The notes under the pieces were generated by a model. The model was given only the letters and a program-made list of their open reading frames with translations, searched no databases and was not told where the DNA came from. The position numbers and the translations under genes are program-made. Below, in pieces: positions 23,437 through 31,288 of a stretch of 40,641 nucleotides of DNA (positions within the stretch are counted from its first letter, which is position 1; each line of letters starts with the position of its first letter). The DNA is from Candidatus Hungatella pullicola. Its GTDB lineage: Bacteria; Bacillota; Clostridia; Lachnospirales; Lachnospiraceae. Location: assembly GCA_019114305.1 (NCBI GenBank), contig DXFU01000072.1, positions 1-40,641 on the forward strand. The letters are read 5' to 3'.

Positions 23437-25356
23437 TTATAATCCAATCCCAGGACCAATTTCCTGTGTTTCCTGAGCCGGAGAAGTCTGCTGTGCCTGA
23501 GCGGAGCCTGTGGAAGAGGGCGCATCACTTGGAACCGCGATGTCTTCAGAAGAAGACTGATTTACGCTGCTGCCTGAATTTCCTGTCTGTCCGCTGTTAT
23601 TTTCTGTAGACTGACTGCCTGTATCCTGAGCCGGCTGGGACTGTTCTCCGGTGGATTGTCCCTCTGTGTCAGGAACCTGTTCCTCTACTTTTGTACACAC
23701 TCCGTTCTCGTCTGCTGTATATATGACACCGTCAAAGTCCAGAGTGGTGGACACCGCCATACGGCCGTCAGTGGTGTTTAAATAGTAAAGCTGTCCATTG
23801 ATCTCAGTAAGTCCTGTAACCATGGCGCCGCTTTCGTTAAAGTAATACCAATAGCCATCTACCTGTCTCCAGCCTGTAGTCATTTTTCCGGAAGAGGTAC
23901 TTAAATAGTACCAGGTTCCGTTCAAATCAAGCCAACCTGTCTGCATCTGTCCGTTGGAATTGAGATAATACCAGTTCCCGTCAGGATTAACCCAACCAGT
24001 GGCCATGGTATAATCACTGTTAAAGTAATACCAGGTATTGTCAAGAAGAAGCCATCCTGCAGCAGCGGCACCGCTGTCTGTCAGATAGTATTTGGAGTTA
24101 TTCTCTTCATGCCAACCAGTAGCCATAGAACCGTCGTTGTGAAGAAAATATCGCTGTCCGTTGCTATCCAGCCATCCCGTAACCATTACGCCGGTATCCT
24201 GAAGGAAATACCATTTGCCGTTTACCTGTTTCCAGCCTCTTGCCATGGCGCCGGAATCCGTTTCCAGATAATAATATCCTTCCGGCTGTAAAAGCCAGCC
24301 TGTATCCATAACGCCCTCGGTATTCAGATGATAACGGGTTCCGTTAAGATCCAGCCAACCAGTAGCCATGGAACCGCTGTCATTAAAGAAATACCAGTTT
24401 GAGTTCATCAGCTGCCATCCGGTAACCATACGTCCTGTGGATTCCTCCAAATAATAGACAGCATCATTCTTTTCCAGCCAGCCTTTGGAGGACAGACCAT
24501 TGGAGTCCATATAAAACCAGCCGGTTCCATCGTTGATCCAAGTATCTTTCTGAATCTCATAATTCTGATAGTAAAAGGTTTGTCCGTCAATGGTTCTCCA
24601 AAGATTAGCAGGAAGATAGGGGGTTAAATCCTCATACAGGAAGTCGATATCTACATTCCCGTTAATCCCGCCTACAGAGCCGCTGCTGGTAGCCTGCCAC
24701 ATAATGGGATCTGAATAGGTGTGCAGCTTTCCATAGCGCGCAACCCATACATCATAGTGCATCGTAGACAGATCAATTTTGTTGGCCAGCCAGTTATCGT
24801 TGGCATAAACAATTGGATAATAGCCGGCTTCTTCGATTTTTTCACAAAAGGCGTTAATTACCTCGCTGACCTGCTGCGGGGAGAGAGTACCCAGCGTCCC
24901 GCTGTCCTCCGCGTCAAAGGCAATGGGAAAGGAAATGGGATAATCTTTAACCAGGTTAAGAACAAAATCGGCCTCCTCCCTGGCCATCTCAGGTGTGGTG
25001 GCCAGAGAATAAATATAAGCGCCCACCTTAATTCCGGCCTCGCTGGCTCCCTGAACATTGGCATGGAAATAAGGATCTACGCTTCCTCTGGAGCGGGTGC
25101 CAATCATAACAAACTCCACATCATTGGCAGCAACCTGTTCCCAGTCAATATTTCCCTGCCAGCGGGAAACGTCAATTCCCCTGGCAATGGCATCGTATAG
25201 AATGGTTCCGTCGGGCATCTGATAGTAGCCGTCAACTTTTTCGTAATTAGCAGCATAAGCGGTAAATGCCGGATAAAGCCCTACAGAACCGCCGATTCCA
25301 AGAACGGCACAGAGAGCGGCCGCAGTAAGCCTGCAGGCCAGTCTTTTGTGTTTCAA
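23437..25356 (-). CDS. Secreted GH25 lysozyme with choline-binding-type repeats
   Basis: A 639-residue secreted protein. From a TTG start it has a classic signal peptide (KHKRLACRL, then a hydrophobic stretch ending AYA near residue 35). The GH25 muramidase domain (about 60-245) shows RGIDVSRWQGNIDW, GAYIYS, the catalytic FDAED (D148, E150) and VDIDF. About thirteen cell-wall-binding repeats of roughly 20 residues follow (YYLNSNGQMQTGW type) to about residue 550, then a Ser/Gln/Thr-rich tail ending in GPGIGL. The TTG at 25356 was chosen because AAGGAGG lies at 25367-25373, while the longer ATG at 25380 has no site and would add MTARRIHI before the signal. There is no LPXTG anchor. It probably cleaves peptidoglycan while held to a phosphocholine-bearing polymer. 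Confidence 0.9.
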   Translation of the reverse strand: MKHKRLACRLTAAALCAVLGIGGSVGLYPAFTAYAANYEKVDGYYQMPDGTILYDAIARGIDVSRWQGNIDWEQVAANDVEFVMIGTRSRGSVDPYFHANVQGASEAGIKVGAYIYSLATTPEMAREEADFVLNLVKDYPISFPIAFDAEDSGTLGTLSPQQVSEVINAFCEKIEEAGYYPIVYANDNWLANKIDLSTMHYDVWVARYGKLHTYSDPIMWQATSSGSVGGINGNVDIDFLYEDLTPYLPANLWRTIDGQTFYYQNYEIQKDTWINDGTGWFYMDSNGLSSKGWLEKNDAVYYLEESTGRMVTGWQLMNSNWYFFNDSGSMATGWLDLNGTRYHLNTEGVMDTGWLLQPEGYYYLETDSGAMARGWKQVNGKWYFLQDTGVMVTGWLDSNGQRYFLHNDGSMATGWHEENNSKYYLTDSGAAAAGWLLLDNTWYYFNSDYTMATGWVNPDGNWYYLNSNGQMQTGWLDLNGTWYYLSTSSGKMTTGWRQVDGYWYYFNESGAMVTGLTEINGQLYYLNTTDGRMAVSTTLDFDGVIYTADENGVCTKVEEQVPDTEGQSTGEQSQPAQDTGSQSTENNSGQTGNSGSSVNQSSSEDIAVPSDAPSSTGSAQAQQTSPAQETQEIGPGIGL

Positions 25357-25412
25357 AATATGTATCCTCCTTGCAGTCATCGTGTAAGATTAAGTTAGTT
25401 TCTGTTAAAGTA

Positions 25413-26564
25413 TCAGCCTGGTCCCGTTGTCAGACCTGGCTGAAGTTCATAAACTCCGCTGTTAGAACCTCCTGGGGTACTGGAGCTGGAACTTCCGTTA
25501 GGACTGGTTCCGGTGATTACATTAGAGCTGGACCCTCCAGGTCCGGAGCTGGTGCCTGTACCGGAAGAACCGCCAGGTCCTACAGTAGAAACTTGGGAGC
25601 CGCCGCTGGCAGATCCTCCAGGGCCGGAAGTAATGGTACCCGGGGTGCTGGATGAATTTCCAGGGCTTGTAGTTCCTGTATTGGAAGAGCCGCCGGGCGT
25701 ACTGGTATTGCTCTGCCATGCGCCGCTGGCATCAAAAGTATAATTTACTCCATCAATGGTTAGGGTAGTATTAGCTGCCATCTTACCAGTAGAAGGATCC
25801 AGATAATAATAGATTCCAGACAGCTGCAGCCATCCAGTCCGCATATGACCGGATTCATCAAAATAATAATAGCTGCCGTCAATTAATTTCCACCCGTGAG
25901 CCATCTTGCCGCTGGAAGGATCCATATAGTATTTGTAGGTTCCGTCACTGAGCCATCCCGTTAACATTCGTCCAAGGGTAGTATTGACATCTGTGTTAAG
26001 ATAATAATACTCATTGTCAATCAGCTGCCATCCAGTCAGCATTTTGGCATCTGTTCCGAAGTAATACCAATTGCCGCCAACCTGGCCCCAGCCGATGACA
26101 CATTTGCCGATATTCTCGCCGCTTTCTGTAAAATAGTACCAGCCGCCATCCATCTCCCGCCATCCGGTCGCCATGGACCCATCGCTTTTCATATAATAGT
26201 AGTCGCTGCCGATTTTCAGCCATCCCGTAACCATGACACCGGTGTCGTCCATGAGATAATAGTACTTTCCGTCTTTGTATATCCATTTGGTAGCCATGGC
26301 GCCGTTGGAATGGAAGTAGTACCAGTTAGAATCGATCTGCTTCCAGCCGGTGGTCATATAGCCTGTACTGAGATCAAGATAATAGTAGGTTCCGTCAGCA
26401 GTTTTTGCCCAGCCCTTTTGAACTGTACCATCTGTGTTAATATATTTCCATTGAGAACCTTCTGTAACCCATCCGGCAGCCCATGCAGGGAAAGCCGGGG
26501 CCAGTGTGGCAACCCCCACGAGACCGGCCAGACAAAATGCGGCCATTCTCTTCCCACATTTCAT
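25413..26564 (-). CDS. Secreted choline-binding-type repeat protein with Ser/Gly/Pro tail
   Basis: A 383-residue secreted protein with no catalytic domain. A signal peptide (MKCGKRMAAF, hydrophobic core, cleavage near PAWAA, residue 30) is followed directly by about twelve cell-wall-binding repeats (YYYLDLSTGYMTTGW type) to residue 285 and a low-complexity GGSSSTPG-rich tail (290-383) ending LTTGPG. GGAGGAAC is well placed before the ATG. Both this protein and the lysozyme end in a GPG-containing tail after a disordered linker. It may be a structural surface protein or a docking scaffold. It lies between the CDP-choline fusion gene and the lysozyme on the same strand, which fits binding to phosphocholine. 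Confidence 0.85.
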   Translation of the reverse strand: MKCGKRMAAFCLAGLVGVATLAPAFPAWAAGWVTEGSQWKYINTDGTVQKGWAKTADGTYYYLDLSTGYMTTGWKQIDSNWYYFHSNGAMATKWIYKDGKYYYLMDDTGVMVTGWLKIGSDYYYMKSDGSMATGWREMDGGWYYFTESGENIGKCVIGWGQVGGNWYYFGTDAKMLTGWQLIDNEYYYLNTDVNTTLGRMLTGWLSDGTYKYYMDPSSGKMAHGWKLIDGSYYYFDESGHMRTGWLQLSGIYYYLDPSTGKMAANTTLTIDGVNYTFDASGAWQSNTSTPGGSSNTGTTSPGNSSSTPGTITSGPGGSASGGSQVSTVGPGGSSGTGTSSGPGGSSSNVITGTSPNGSSSSSTPGGSNSGVYELQPGLTTGPG

Positions 26565-26610
26565 AGATTGTTCCTCCTCATTTTCAAGTTTATCATCAGT
26601 AATATGTTCT

Positions 26611-26619
26611 ATTATACCA
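26611..26619 (-). promoter_or_regulatory. Extended -10 promoter before the repeat-protein gene
   Basis: On the minus strand TGGTATAAT matches an extended -10 element. The -35 region is poor. The start would lie about 40 bases before the coding start at 26564, giving the two secreted proteins their own transcript besides any read-through from the upstream fusion gene. Confidence 0.55.
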
Positions 26620-26678
26620 CAGGTGCTATAGGGAGAAATAAAAAAATTATTACGATTTTAAATTCAATTCTTAATCTT

Positions 26679-28499
26679 TTAACATTCAATTTCACAGCAC
26701 TTTTTGTAGTATTCTTTTGCGTAACGGTACATAATCAAAGTGTATTCTCCAAACTCATCACCCAAAGACGCTTTGTACACCGCCCACAAACTCCAGAGAA
26801 AACCGCCAAGGGCCATATAGGCGTAAACAGAAAATCTTTCCTCCGCTGTAGGCTTTTGCTCCAGGTAGATTTCCATTAGGCGGTCCGCCTGCTCTTTACT
26901 ATAATAGGAATAGATAGCGCACATGGCTACATCAGCCAGAGGATCGCACATTCCCGCGTATTCCCAGTCAATCAGCCGTATGCTGCCGTCAGGGAGAACC
27001 AGAAAATTATCCACATTGTCATCCAGATGAGACAGAACCTTTGGATGATTCAGCTTGTCCAGTTTATCCATAAGTTCTGACATATGGGCGTAAACCTGAG
27101 GATAATCTTCAAAAAGAATATTTCCCTGGCTTTTACATAGCTTGGCGTAGAAATCAATTCTCTCCCGAAAATCAAAGGAATGCTCTACGGTCAATCCAGA
27201 ATTGTGAAGTCTGCGAACCGCAGCCATACAAGCCTTCATGTCTTTTTCACTATCGGCCCGCGCGTTTCTCGCGCCATCGTAATATTTGGCAATTTTATAA
27301 CCGTTTTCACCATTAAAGTAAATAATTGTCTCTGTCAGCTTTAAAGGGGCTACAGCGTCATAGGCGGCTTTTTCCTGGGATCTGTTAATGAGAAGCTCTG
27401 TTCCAGGACCTGGAATCCGACAAATATAATGAGTTCCATTGACTTTAAACAGAAAGGACTTATTTGTCATGCCGGACTTGAGACATCGTATTTCCGTAAT
27501 TTCAGATTCAGGAACTTGAAATACCTGAGAGAGAAGTTCCATGGCCTGATTGTCAGAGTGATGCTGATATTTTACATCAAACTGCCTTAACTCTTCCAGA
27601 TTTTCAAATTCATATACTTCATTCTCAGGACGCCGGTTAATATCAATAAGAATCTTTTCCCTGGCCTGAGGAAGATTGGGAAGACGGACAGCGGTCTCTC
27701 CTGAAAGCATTTCCTTTAAAACATTTTCCCAGTAAAACTGTTCTGTGCCTGGAAGATGATAGTAGGCCTCAAGCACAGGAAGAAACTGGTCAGAAAATTC
27801 CCTGGAGAAATAGGCGGGCCCATACATAACCCAACTGTCCTCACCGCCTACAGTAACCGATTGAATCTGTCCTTTCTTATTAAAATGAAGGCACCATTCA
27901 GAAGTTTGCCCTTTCATGAACGCAGAAGAATACCAAGCATCTCCTTCGTAATGGTGGTACATGTTATGGCGCAGCCAATTGTCGGAAGAGAGAAGGTACA
28001 TATTTTTGCCTTTTAAAGTATCTTTTGCGTGATAAATGGTGGCCAGAGTATTTTTACAGGAATATTCCGGATTATAAAGCAGTTTTACCTGATATTTATC
28101 GATGAGATATTCAAACTTTTCTTTCAAATAGCCTACTGCAATGGTAATATCTGTAATTCCTGCTTCATGGAGTTGGCGAATTTGCCGCTCAATCATCCGC
28201 TCGCCAAAAACTTCTAAAAGTCCTTTTGGCGTTTCAAAGGTAAGAGGGACAAAACGGGAACCAAATCCAGCAGCAATAATCAGGGCGCCGTCTACCTGGT
28301 GTGAAAGAAGAAGTTCATCTCCTTTGGGGAGAAGATGATAAAGCCCGTTGTCGGACTGAGTGATCAGCTGAGACTGTATGGCATCTTTTACAAGGCCATT
28401 GACAGTTCCCAGAGACAGATTCAGTTCCTGAGCTAATTCTCGTTGAGTAACAGAGGGCCGTTCCATAACAGTACGGCATAGAATGAGATCACGATTCAT
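26679..28499 (-). CDS. licCA: Winged-helix / CTP:phosphocholine cytidylyltransferase / choline kinase fusion
   Basis: A 606-residue cytosolic protein in three parts. Residues 3-60 form a MarR/GntR-like winged helix (SVTQRELAQELNLSLGTVNGLV). Residues 70-310 are a LicC-like nucleotidyltransferase: ALIIAAGFGSRFVPLT, PKGLLEV, the SSDNW metal site (171-175) and a DINRRPE end. Residues 320-606 are a LicA-like choline kinase: GMTNKSF, HLDDNVDN (D493, N498) and LIDWEYAG (D511). It would turn choline into phosphocholine and then CDP-choline. The ATG at 28499 was chosen because GGAGGTG lies just upstream; a longer frame from 28589 adds a hydrophobic non-homologous stretch. Fused LicCA proteins are known; the added winged helix suggests self-regulation. 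No licD or licB is in this window. Confidence 0.88.
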   Translation of the reverse strand: MNRDLILCRTVMERPSVTQRELAQELNLSLGTVNGLVKDAIQSQLITQSDNGLYHLLPKGDELLLSHQVDGALIIAAGFGSRFVPLTFETPKGLLEVFGERMIERQIRQLHEAGITDITIAVGYLKEKFEYLIDKYQVKLLYNPEYSCKNTLATIYHAKDTLKGKNMYLLSSDNWLRHNMYHHYEGDAWYSSAFMKGQTSEWCLHFNKKGQIQSVTVGGEDSWVMYGPAYFSREFSDQFLPVLEAYYHLPGTEQFYWENVLKEMLSGETAVRLPNLPQAREKILIDINRRPENEVYEFENLEELRQFDVKYQHHSDNQAMELLSQVFQVPESEITEIRCLKSGMTNKSFLFKVNGTHYICRIPGPGTELLINRSQEKAAYDAVAPLKLTETIIYFNGENGYKIAKYYDGARNARADSEKDMKACMAAVRRLHNSGLTVEHSFDFRERIDFYAKLCKSQGNILFEDYPQVYAHMSELMDKLDKLNHPKVLSHLDDNVDNFLVLPDGSIRLIDWEYAGMCDPLADVAMCAIYSYYSKEQADRLMEIYLEQKPTAEERFSVYAYMALGGFLWSLWAVYKASLGDEFGEYTLIMYRYAKEYYKKCCEIEC

Positions 28500-28630
28500 G
28501 AAAAACACCTCCAGAAAAAACTTGAAACGGGTACAAAGAAGTCCTATTATATATAGAAGAAACTCATTCAGTACCCGCAGACTGGTCATTGACTTCGTTC
28601 AAAAATGATTATAATAAGAAATATATGAAC

Positions 28631-28658
28631 ATTATAACATAACGATAGAATAATACAA
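28631..28658 (-). promoter_or_regulatory. Promoter of the licCA fusion gene
   Basis: On the minus strand TTGTAT (28653-28658) and TATAAT (28631-28636) are separated by 16 bases. TGT before the -10 makes it an extended -10 element. The leader is about 125 bases, long enough to hold regulation. Confidence 0.7.
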
Positions 28659-28735
28659 CTGAAACCGGCGGAAAGATATTGGGAATTAGAAGTTTTTAAT
28701 AGAGAGAAATGGTGCTGTATGATTTTTCATAGTTG

Positions 28736-28753
28736 TGTATTTATATAAATACA
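28736..28753. repeat. 18-bp perfect palindrome
   Basis: TGTATTTAT followed by its exact reverse complement ATAAATACA. It lies between the divergent licCA and 514-residue protein promoters and could be an operator, for example for the winged-helix domain of the fusion protein. No run of T follows, so it is not a terminator. Confidence 0.5.
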
Positions 28754-28930
28754 ATCCAATGGAAAATTTGGCTTTTCGTAAAGATTATGTAAGAAAAAGC
28801 ACAGATAAAATTTATAGCATTTTTAAGAGATGTGTATTATACTGTGGTTGTAACGAGGAAGGATCATAGTTCCTAGTGAAAATAAGCAAATAGTTACCAG
28901 CTTTTTCACAAAAAAAAGTTAAAAAAGCTA

Positions 28931-28959
28931 TTGATAATTTTCAATATAGGAAGTATAAT
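28931..28959 (+). promoter_or_regulatory. Strong sigma-A-type promoter of the 514-residue protein
   Basis: TTGATA (28931-28936) and a consensus TATAAT (28954-28959) are separated by exactly 17 bases, with A-tracts upstream. The leader is about 60 bases and ends in an AAGGAGA site at 29007-29013. A damaged inverted copy of this whole unit lies at 30919-31027. Confidence 0.88.
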
Positions 28960-29024
28960 TACCTCGTAATACAATAGGAATTTCAAAAAGTATTTCAAAA
29001 AGAAAAAAGGAGAGTGCATTCATT

Positions 29025-30569
29025 ATGAGAAAGCAGACAAAATTAGTTGCAGTTCTTTCTACTGCAGCAGTGTTAGCTATCGGCGCTTCCATGACCTCCT
29101 TCGCAGCTGAAGGCTGGGCTGAAGAGAACGGCACATGGGTATACTATGATAGAGATGGCTATCAGGTAACAGATCAGTGGGAGAGATCCGGTAACAACTG
29201 GTTCTATTTAAACAGCGACGGCGAAATGGCTACCGCTACTATCATCGAAGATGACGATGATTACTACTATGTAAACGAGTCTGGCGCAATGGTAACAAAC
29301 CAGTGGGTACAGATTGAGAATGAAGATAGCTATGATGATGAGGATCCAGCCGCTTACTGGTACTACTTCCAGGCTAATGGTAAGGCATACAAGGCTCCTA
29401 CAAGCGGAAAGACATCCTTCAAGACCATCAACGGCAAGAAATATGCTTTTGATGCAGAAGGAAGAATGCTTTACGGCTGGGTAAATACAGATTCTGAGCG
29501 TCAGACAGGTGATGATGCTTGGATGAACGGTACATACTTCCTTGGCGATGAGAACGACGGTGCACAGGCTAACGGCTGGGCATTAATCGATGTAGTTGAT
29601 GAGGAGCAGGATGAGCCAGATCAGACCTACTACTTCTACTTTGATTCCAACGGTAAGAAGGTAGCAGCAAGCGATGCAAGCGAATTAAAGAGCAAGACCA
29701 TCAACGGCTTAAAGTACAGCTTCAATGAGTACGGCAAGATGGTATCTGAGTGGGCTATGCCAAAGGCATCTGATTCTGCAGCTTCCATCAGCAGCTATCA
29801 GTACTTCAGCCTGCCAGAGCAGGGCTGGAGAGCTAAGGGCTGGTTCAACGTAGTTCCTGCAGAGGATGTAAACCAGAGTGCATACGATGATGAGTCCTCC
29901 AAGTGGTTCTATGCTGACAACAGCGGTGATTTAGCAAACAGCGAGATCAAGACCATCAACAGCAAGAAGTACGCTTTCAACGAGAAGGGCGAGATGTTAA
30001 GCGGTGTTCAGGTTCTGGCTATGTCCGGTAACTCCACTATCTTAGGTGCTACTAAGATTGATAATGCTGATAAGGTAGATTCCTTAAAGGCTGGTACTGT
30101 ATCCTTCACAGGATATGATGGAAAGACATATTCCATGGCTGACAACGACAACGTATATGTATACTACTTCGGAGATGGATCTGACGGATCTATGAAGACA
30201 GGCAACCAGACAATTGATATTGATGGCGACGCTTATTCCTTCTCCTTCGATAAGACAGGTTCTGATAAGGGCCGTGGACTTAACGAGGCTGATGATACTC
30301 TGTATGTAAATGGTCTTAGAGTTAAGGCTGATTCCGATATGAGATATCAGGCTATGAAGAACGGTGAGGCTCTGGATAATCCAGCAGCTGGTATCGGCGA
30401 TGACAGCGTTTACGTTGTAAATACTTCTGGTTCTATCATGAAGAATAAGAAGAACCTGAAGGATACAGACGATATGTACTACTGCACAGATAAGCAGGGT
30501 CATGTTGTAAACTACTCTGACGAGAAGTGCTCTGGTGACAACGAGTGTGCTTATCACAAAGCAAACTAA
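29025..30569 (+). CDS. Secreted acidic repeat protein, probably very highly expressed
   Basis: A 514-residue secreted protein. The signal peptide ends near residue 28 (TSFAA). The N-terminus has cell-wall-binding-like repeats (WVYYDRDGYQVTDQW type). Then three copies of a KTINGKKYAFDAEGRML-like unit (residues 133, 224 and 309), resembling clostridial toxin repeat units, are spaced about 90 residues apart with Asp/Glu-rich inserts. The C-terminal third is also acidic and ends with three cysteines in the last 30 residues. Codon use differs from the glycan genes: Leu is mostly TTA or CTG, Lys AAG, Asn AAC and Phe TTC, a pattern of highly expressed genes. A near-consensus promoter and tandem terminators fit this. 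No enzyme motif is seen; a major surface or secreted protein is the likely role. Confidence 0.85.
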   Translation: MRKQTKLVAVLSTAAVLAIGASMTSFAAEGWAEENGTWVYYDRDGYQVTDQWERSGNNWFYLNSDGEMATATIIEDDDDYYYVNESGAMVTNQWVQIENEDSYDDEDPAAYWYYFQANGKAYKAPTSGKTSFKTINGKKYAFDAEGRMLYGWVNTDSERQTGDDAWMNGTYFLGDENDGAQANGWALIDVVDEEQDEPDQTYYFYFDSNGKKVAASDASELKSKTINGLKYSFNEYGKMVSEWAMPKASDSAASISSYQYFSLPEQGWRAKGWFNVVPAEDVNQSAYDDESSKWFYADNSGDLANSEIKTINSKKYAFNEKGEMLSGVQVLAMSGNSTILGATKIDNADKVDSLKAGTVSFTGYDGKTYSMADNDNVYVYYFGDGSDGSMKTGNQTIDIDGDAYSFSFDKTGSDKGRGLNEADDTLYVNGLRVKADSDMRYQAMKNGEALDNPAAGIGDDSVYVVNTSGSIMKNKKNLKDTDDMYYCTDKQGHVVNYSDEKCSGDNECAYHKAN

Positions 30570-30589
30570 TAGCGTAGTCTATTAATTCA

Positions 30590-30619
30590 GGCTGCTGTAC
30601 TTTGTACAGCAGCCTTTTT
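30590..30619 (+). terminator. Strong intrinsic terminator
   Basis: An 11-bp perfect stem (GGCTGCTGTAC with GTACAGCAGCC), a three-base loop and five T residues. It ends the 514-residue protein transcript. Confidence 0.95.
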
Positions 30620-30660
30620 AAAAAAGAGGTTCCGGACATATAGCCGGGACCTCTTTTTTT
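30620..30660. terminator. Second, bidirectional terminator
   Basis: GAGGTTCCGG (30626-30635) pairs with CCGGGACCTC (30644-30653), with one G-T wobble, a short loop, flanking A run and seven T residues. It works on both strands. On the minus strand it follows the pseudogene fragment directly, so it was probably that gene's own terminator. Confidence 0.88.
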
Positions 30661-30946
30661 AAAAGGCTGCAAAAACTGGAAGTAGCTTTTCTGGAATGCT
30701 CCAAGGGAGGGGAAGATTTTCAAATATTTTATAGTTTGTATTTGCTTTAACAGCATCAGCCACATCATAGTACTCAGAATAATCTTCTTCTTCGCCTTCT
30801 GGGATGTTGGATGCAACTCCTAAATCAACAAGGAATTCCTCTATTGTTAAAAGATTCAGAGATGTGATATCGCCAGTTTCATCTTTGGTAATCTTAACTA
30901 CAGAGTATTTATCCTCTCTGTCTGCTTTCTCATAATGAATGTACTT
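30659..30946 (-). pseudogene. 3' remnant of a deleted inverted gene
   Basis: A 95-codon open stretch on the minus strand without a start codon, ending at TAA (30659-30661) and backed by a terminator. Its residues include KYSVVKITKDETGDIT, LLTIEEFLVDLGVAS and a Glu-rich IPEGEEEDY segment; I do not recognise the family. Codon use resembles the 514-residue protein. At its 5' end sits a copy of the start region of that gene (30919-30941), but the reading frame from that ATG (MRKQT) hits a stop after eleven codons. This looks like a gene whose middle was deleted, leaving its promoter, first codons, 3' end and terminator. Confidence 0.65.
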
Positions 30947-31027
30947 TCATTTTTCTTTTTGTTGCGACATTTGAAATTCCTAATTACATTACGAGATAAT
31001 TATACTTTTAATAGTGAAAATTATAGT
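30919..31027 (-). repeat. Inverted, decayed copy of the 28931-29039 promoter and start region
   Basis: On the minus strand this aligns with 28931-29039 from the -35 to the fifth codon. A 23-base block (30919-30941) is identical to 29017-29039, and the -10 (TATAAT, 30999-31004) and CTCGTAAT and AGGAATTTCAAA blocks are kept. The -35 has changed from TTGATA to ACTATA, and the GGAG ribosome site to TGAA, so it is probably inactive. Confidence 0.85.
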
Positions 31028-31226
31028 TTTGCGGGAAAAAATGCCAAAGAAAAAAGAGGGCAAAAGCACTAACAATGTGAAAAAACGATCTCTTGAATAA
31101 AAATACATTTTATTATGGGAAACGGAACGAAGGTTTGATAAGAAAATGTAAAAACTCAACTGGAAAGTATTATAAGAAATTCATAAAATCTTAAATAATA
31201 TCCAGTGTTTTTCAGGATAGACTTGG
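31028..31226. other. AT-rich spacer, no gene seen
   Basis: No open frame with a ribosome site, RNA gene or clear hairpin is seen. It separates the decayed inverted copy from the promoter of the ligase operon. Confidence 0.6.
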
Positions 31227-31255
31227 TTGCGGGAAAGGAAGGAAAATGGTATACT
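31227..31255 (+). promoter_or_regulatory. Promoter of the ligase/sugar transferase operon
   Basis: TTGCGG (31227-31232), 17 bases, then TATACT (31250-31255) preceded by TGG, an extended -10. About 60 bases around it resemble the promoter region at 34354, including AGTG..TTTT, GACT and the TATACTGT block. Confidence 0.78.
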
Positions 31256-31288
31256 GTGTAAGAATACTGATAGAAAGAGGAAAGGGAT

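Larger units (their letters stand above)
28500..28930. other. Divergent regulatory intergenic region
   Basis: No gene is seen. The stretch is AT-rich and carries the minus-strand promoter (28631-28658), an 18-bp perfect palindrome (28736-28753), and an inverted repeat AGCTTTTT/AAAAAGCT (28899-28906, 28922-28929) with A-tracts that could act as an UP element for the plus-strand promoter just downstream. Confidence 0.7.

Noticed and set aside
23700-24600. Regular repeats of about 60 bases, at first sight CRISPR-like
   Set aside because: They are degenerate and in frame; they encode the 20-residue cell-wall-binding repeats of the lysozyme.
25371-25655. Gly/Arg-rich plus-strand open frame
   Set aside because: It is the reverse of the low-complexity Ser/Gly/Pro tail of the repeat protein.
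30084-30557. 157-codon open frame antisense to the secreted acidic protein
   Set aside because: It results from strong codon bias of the plus-strand gene; no ribosome site.
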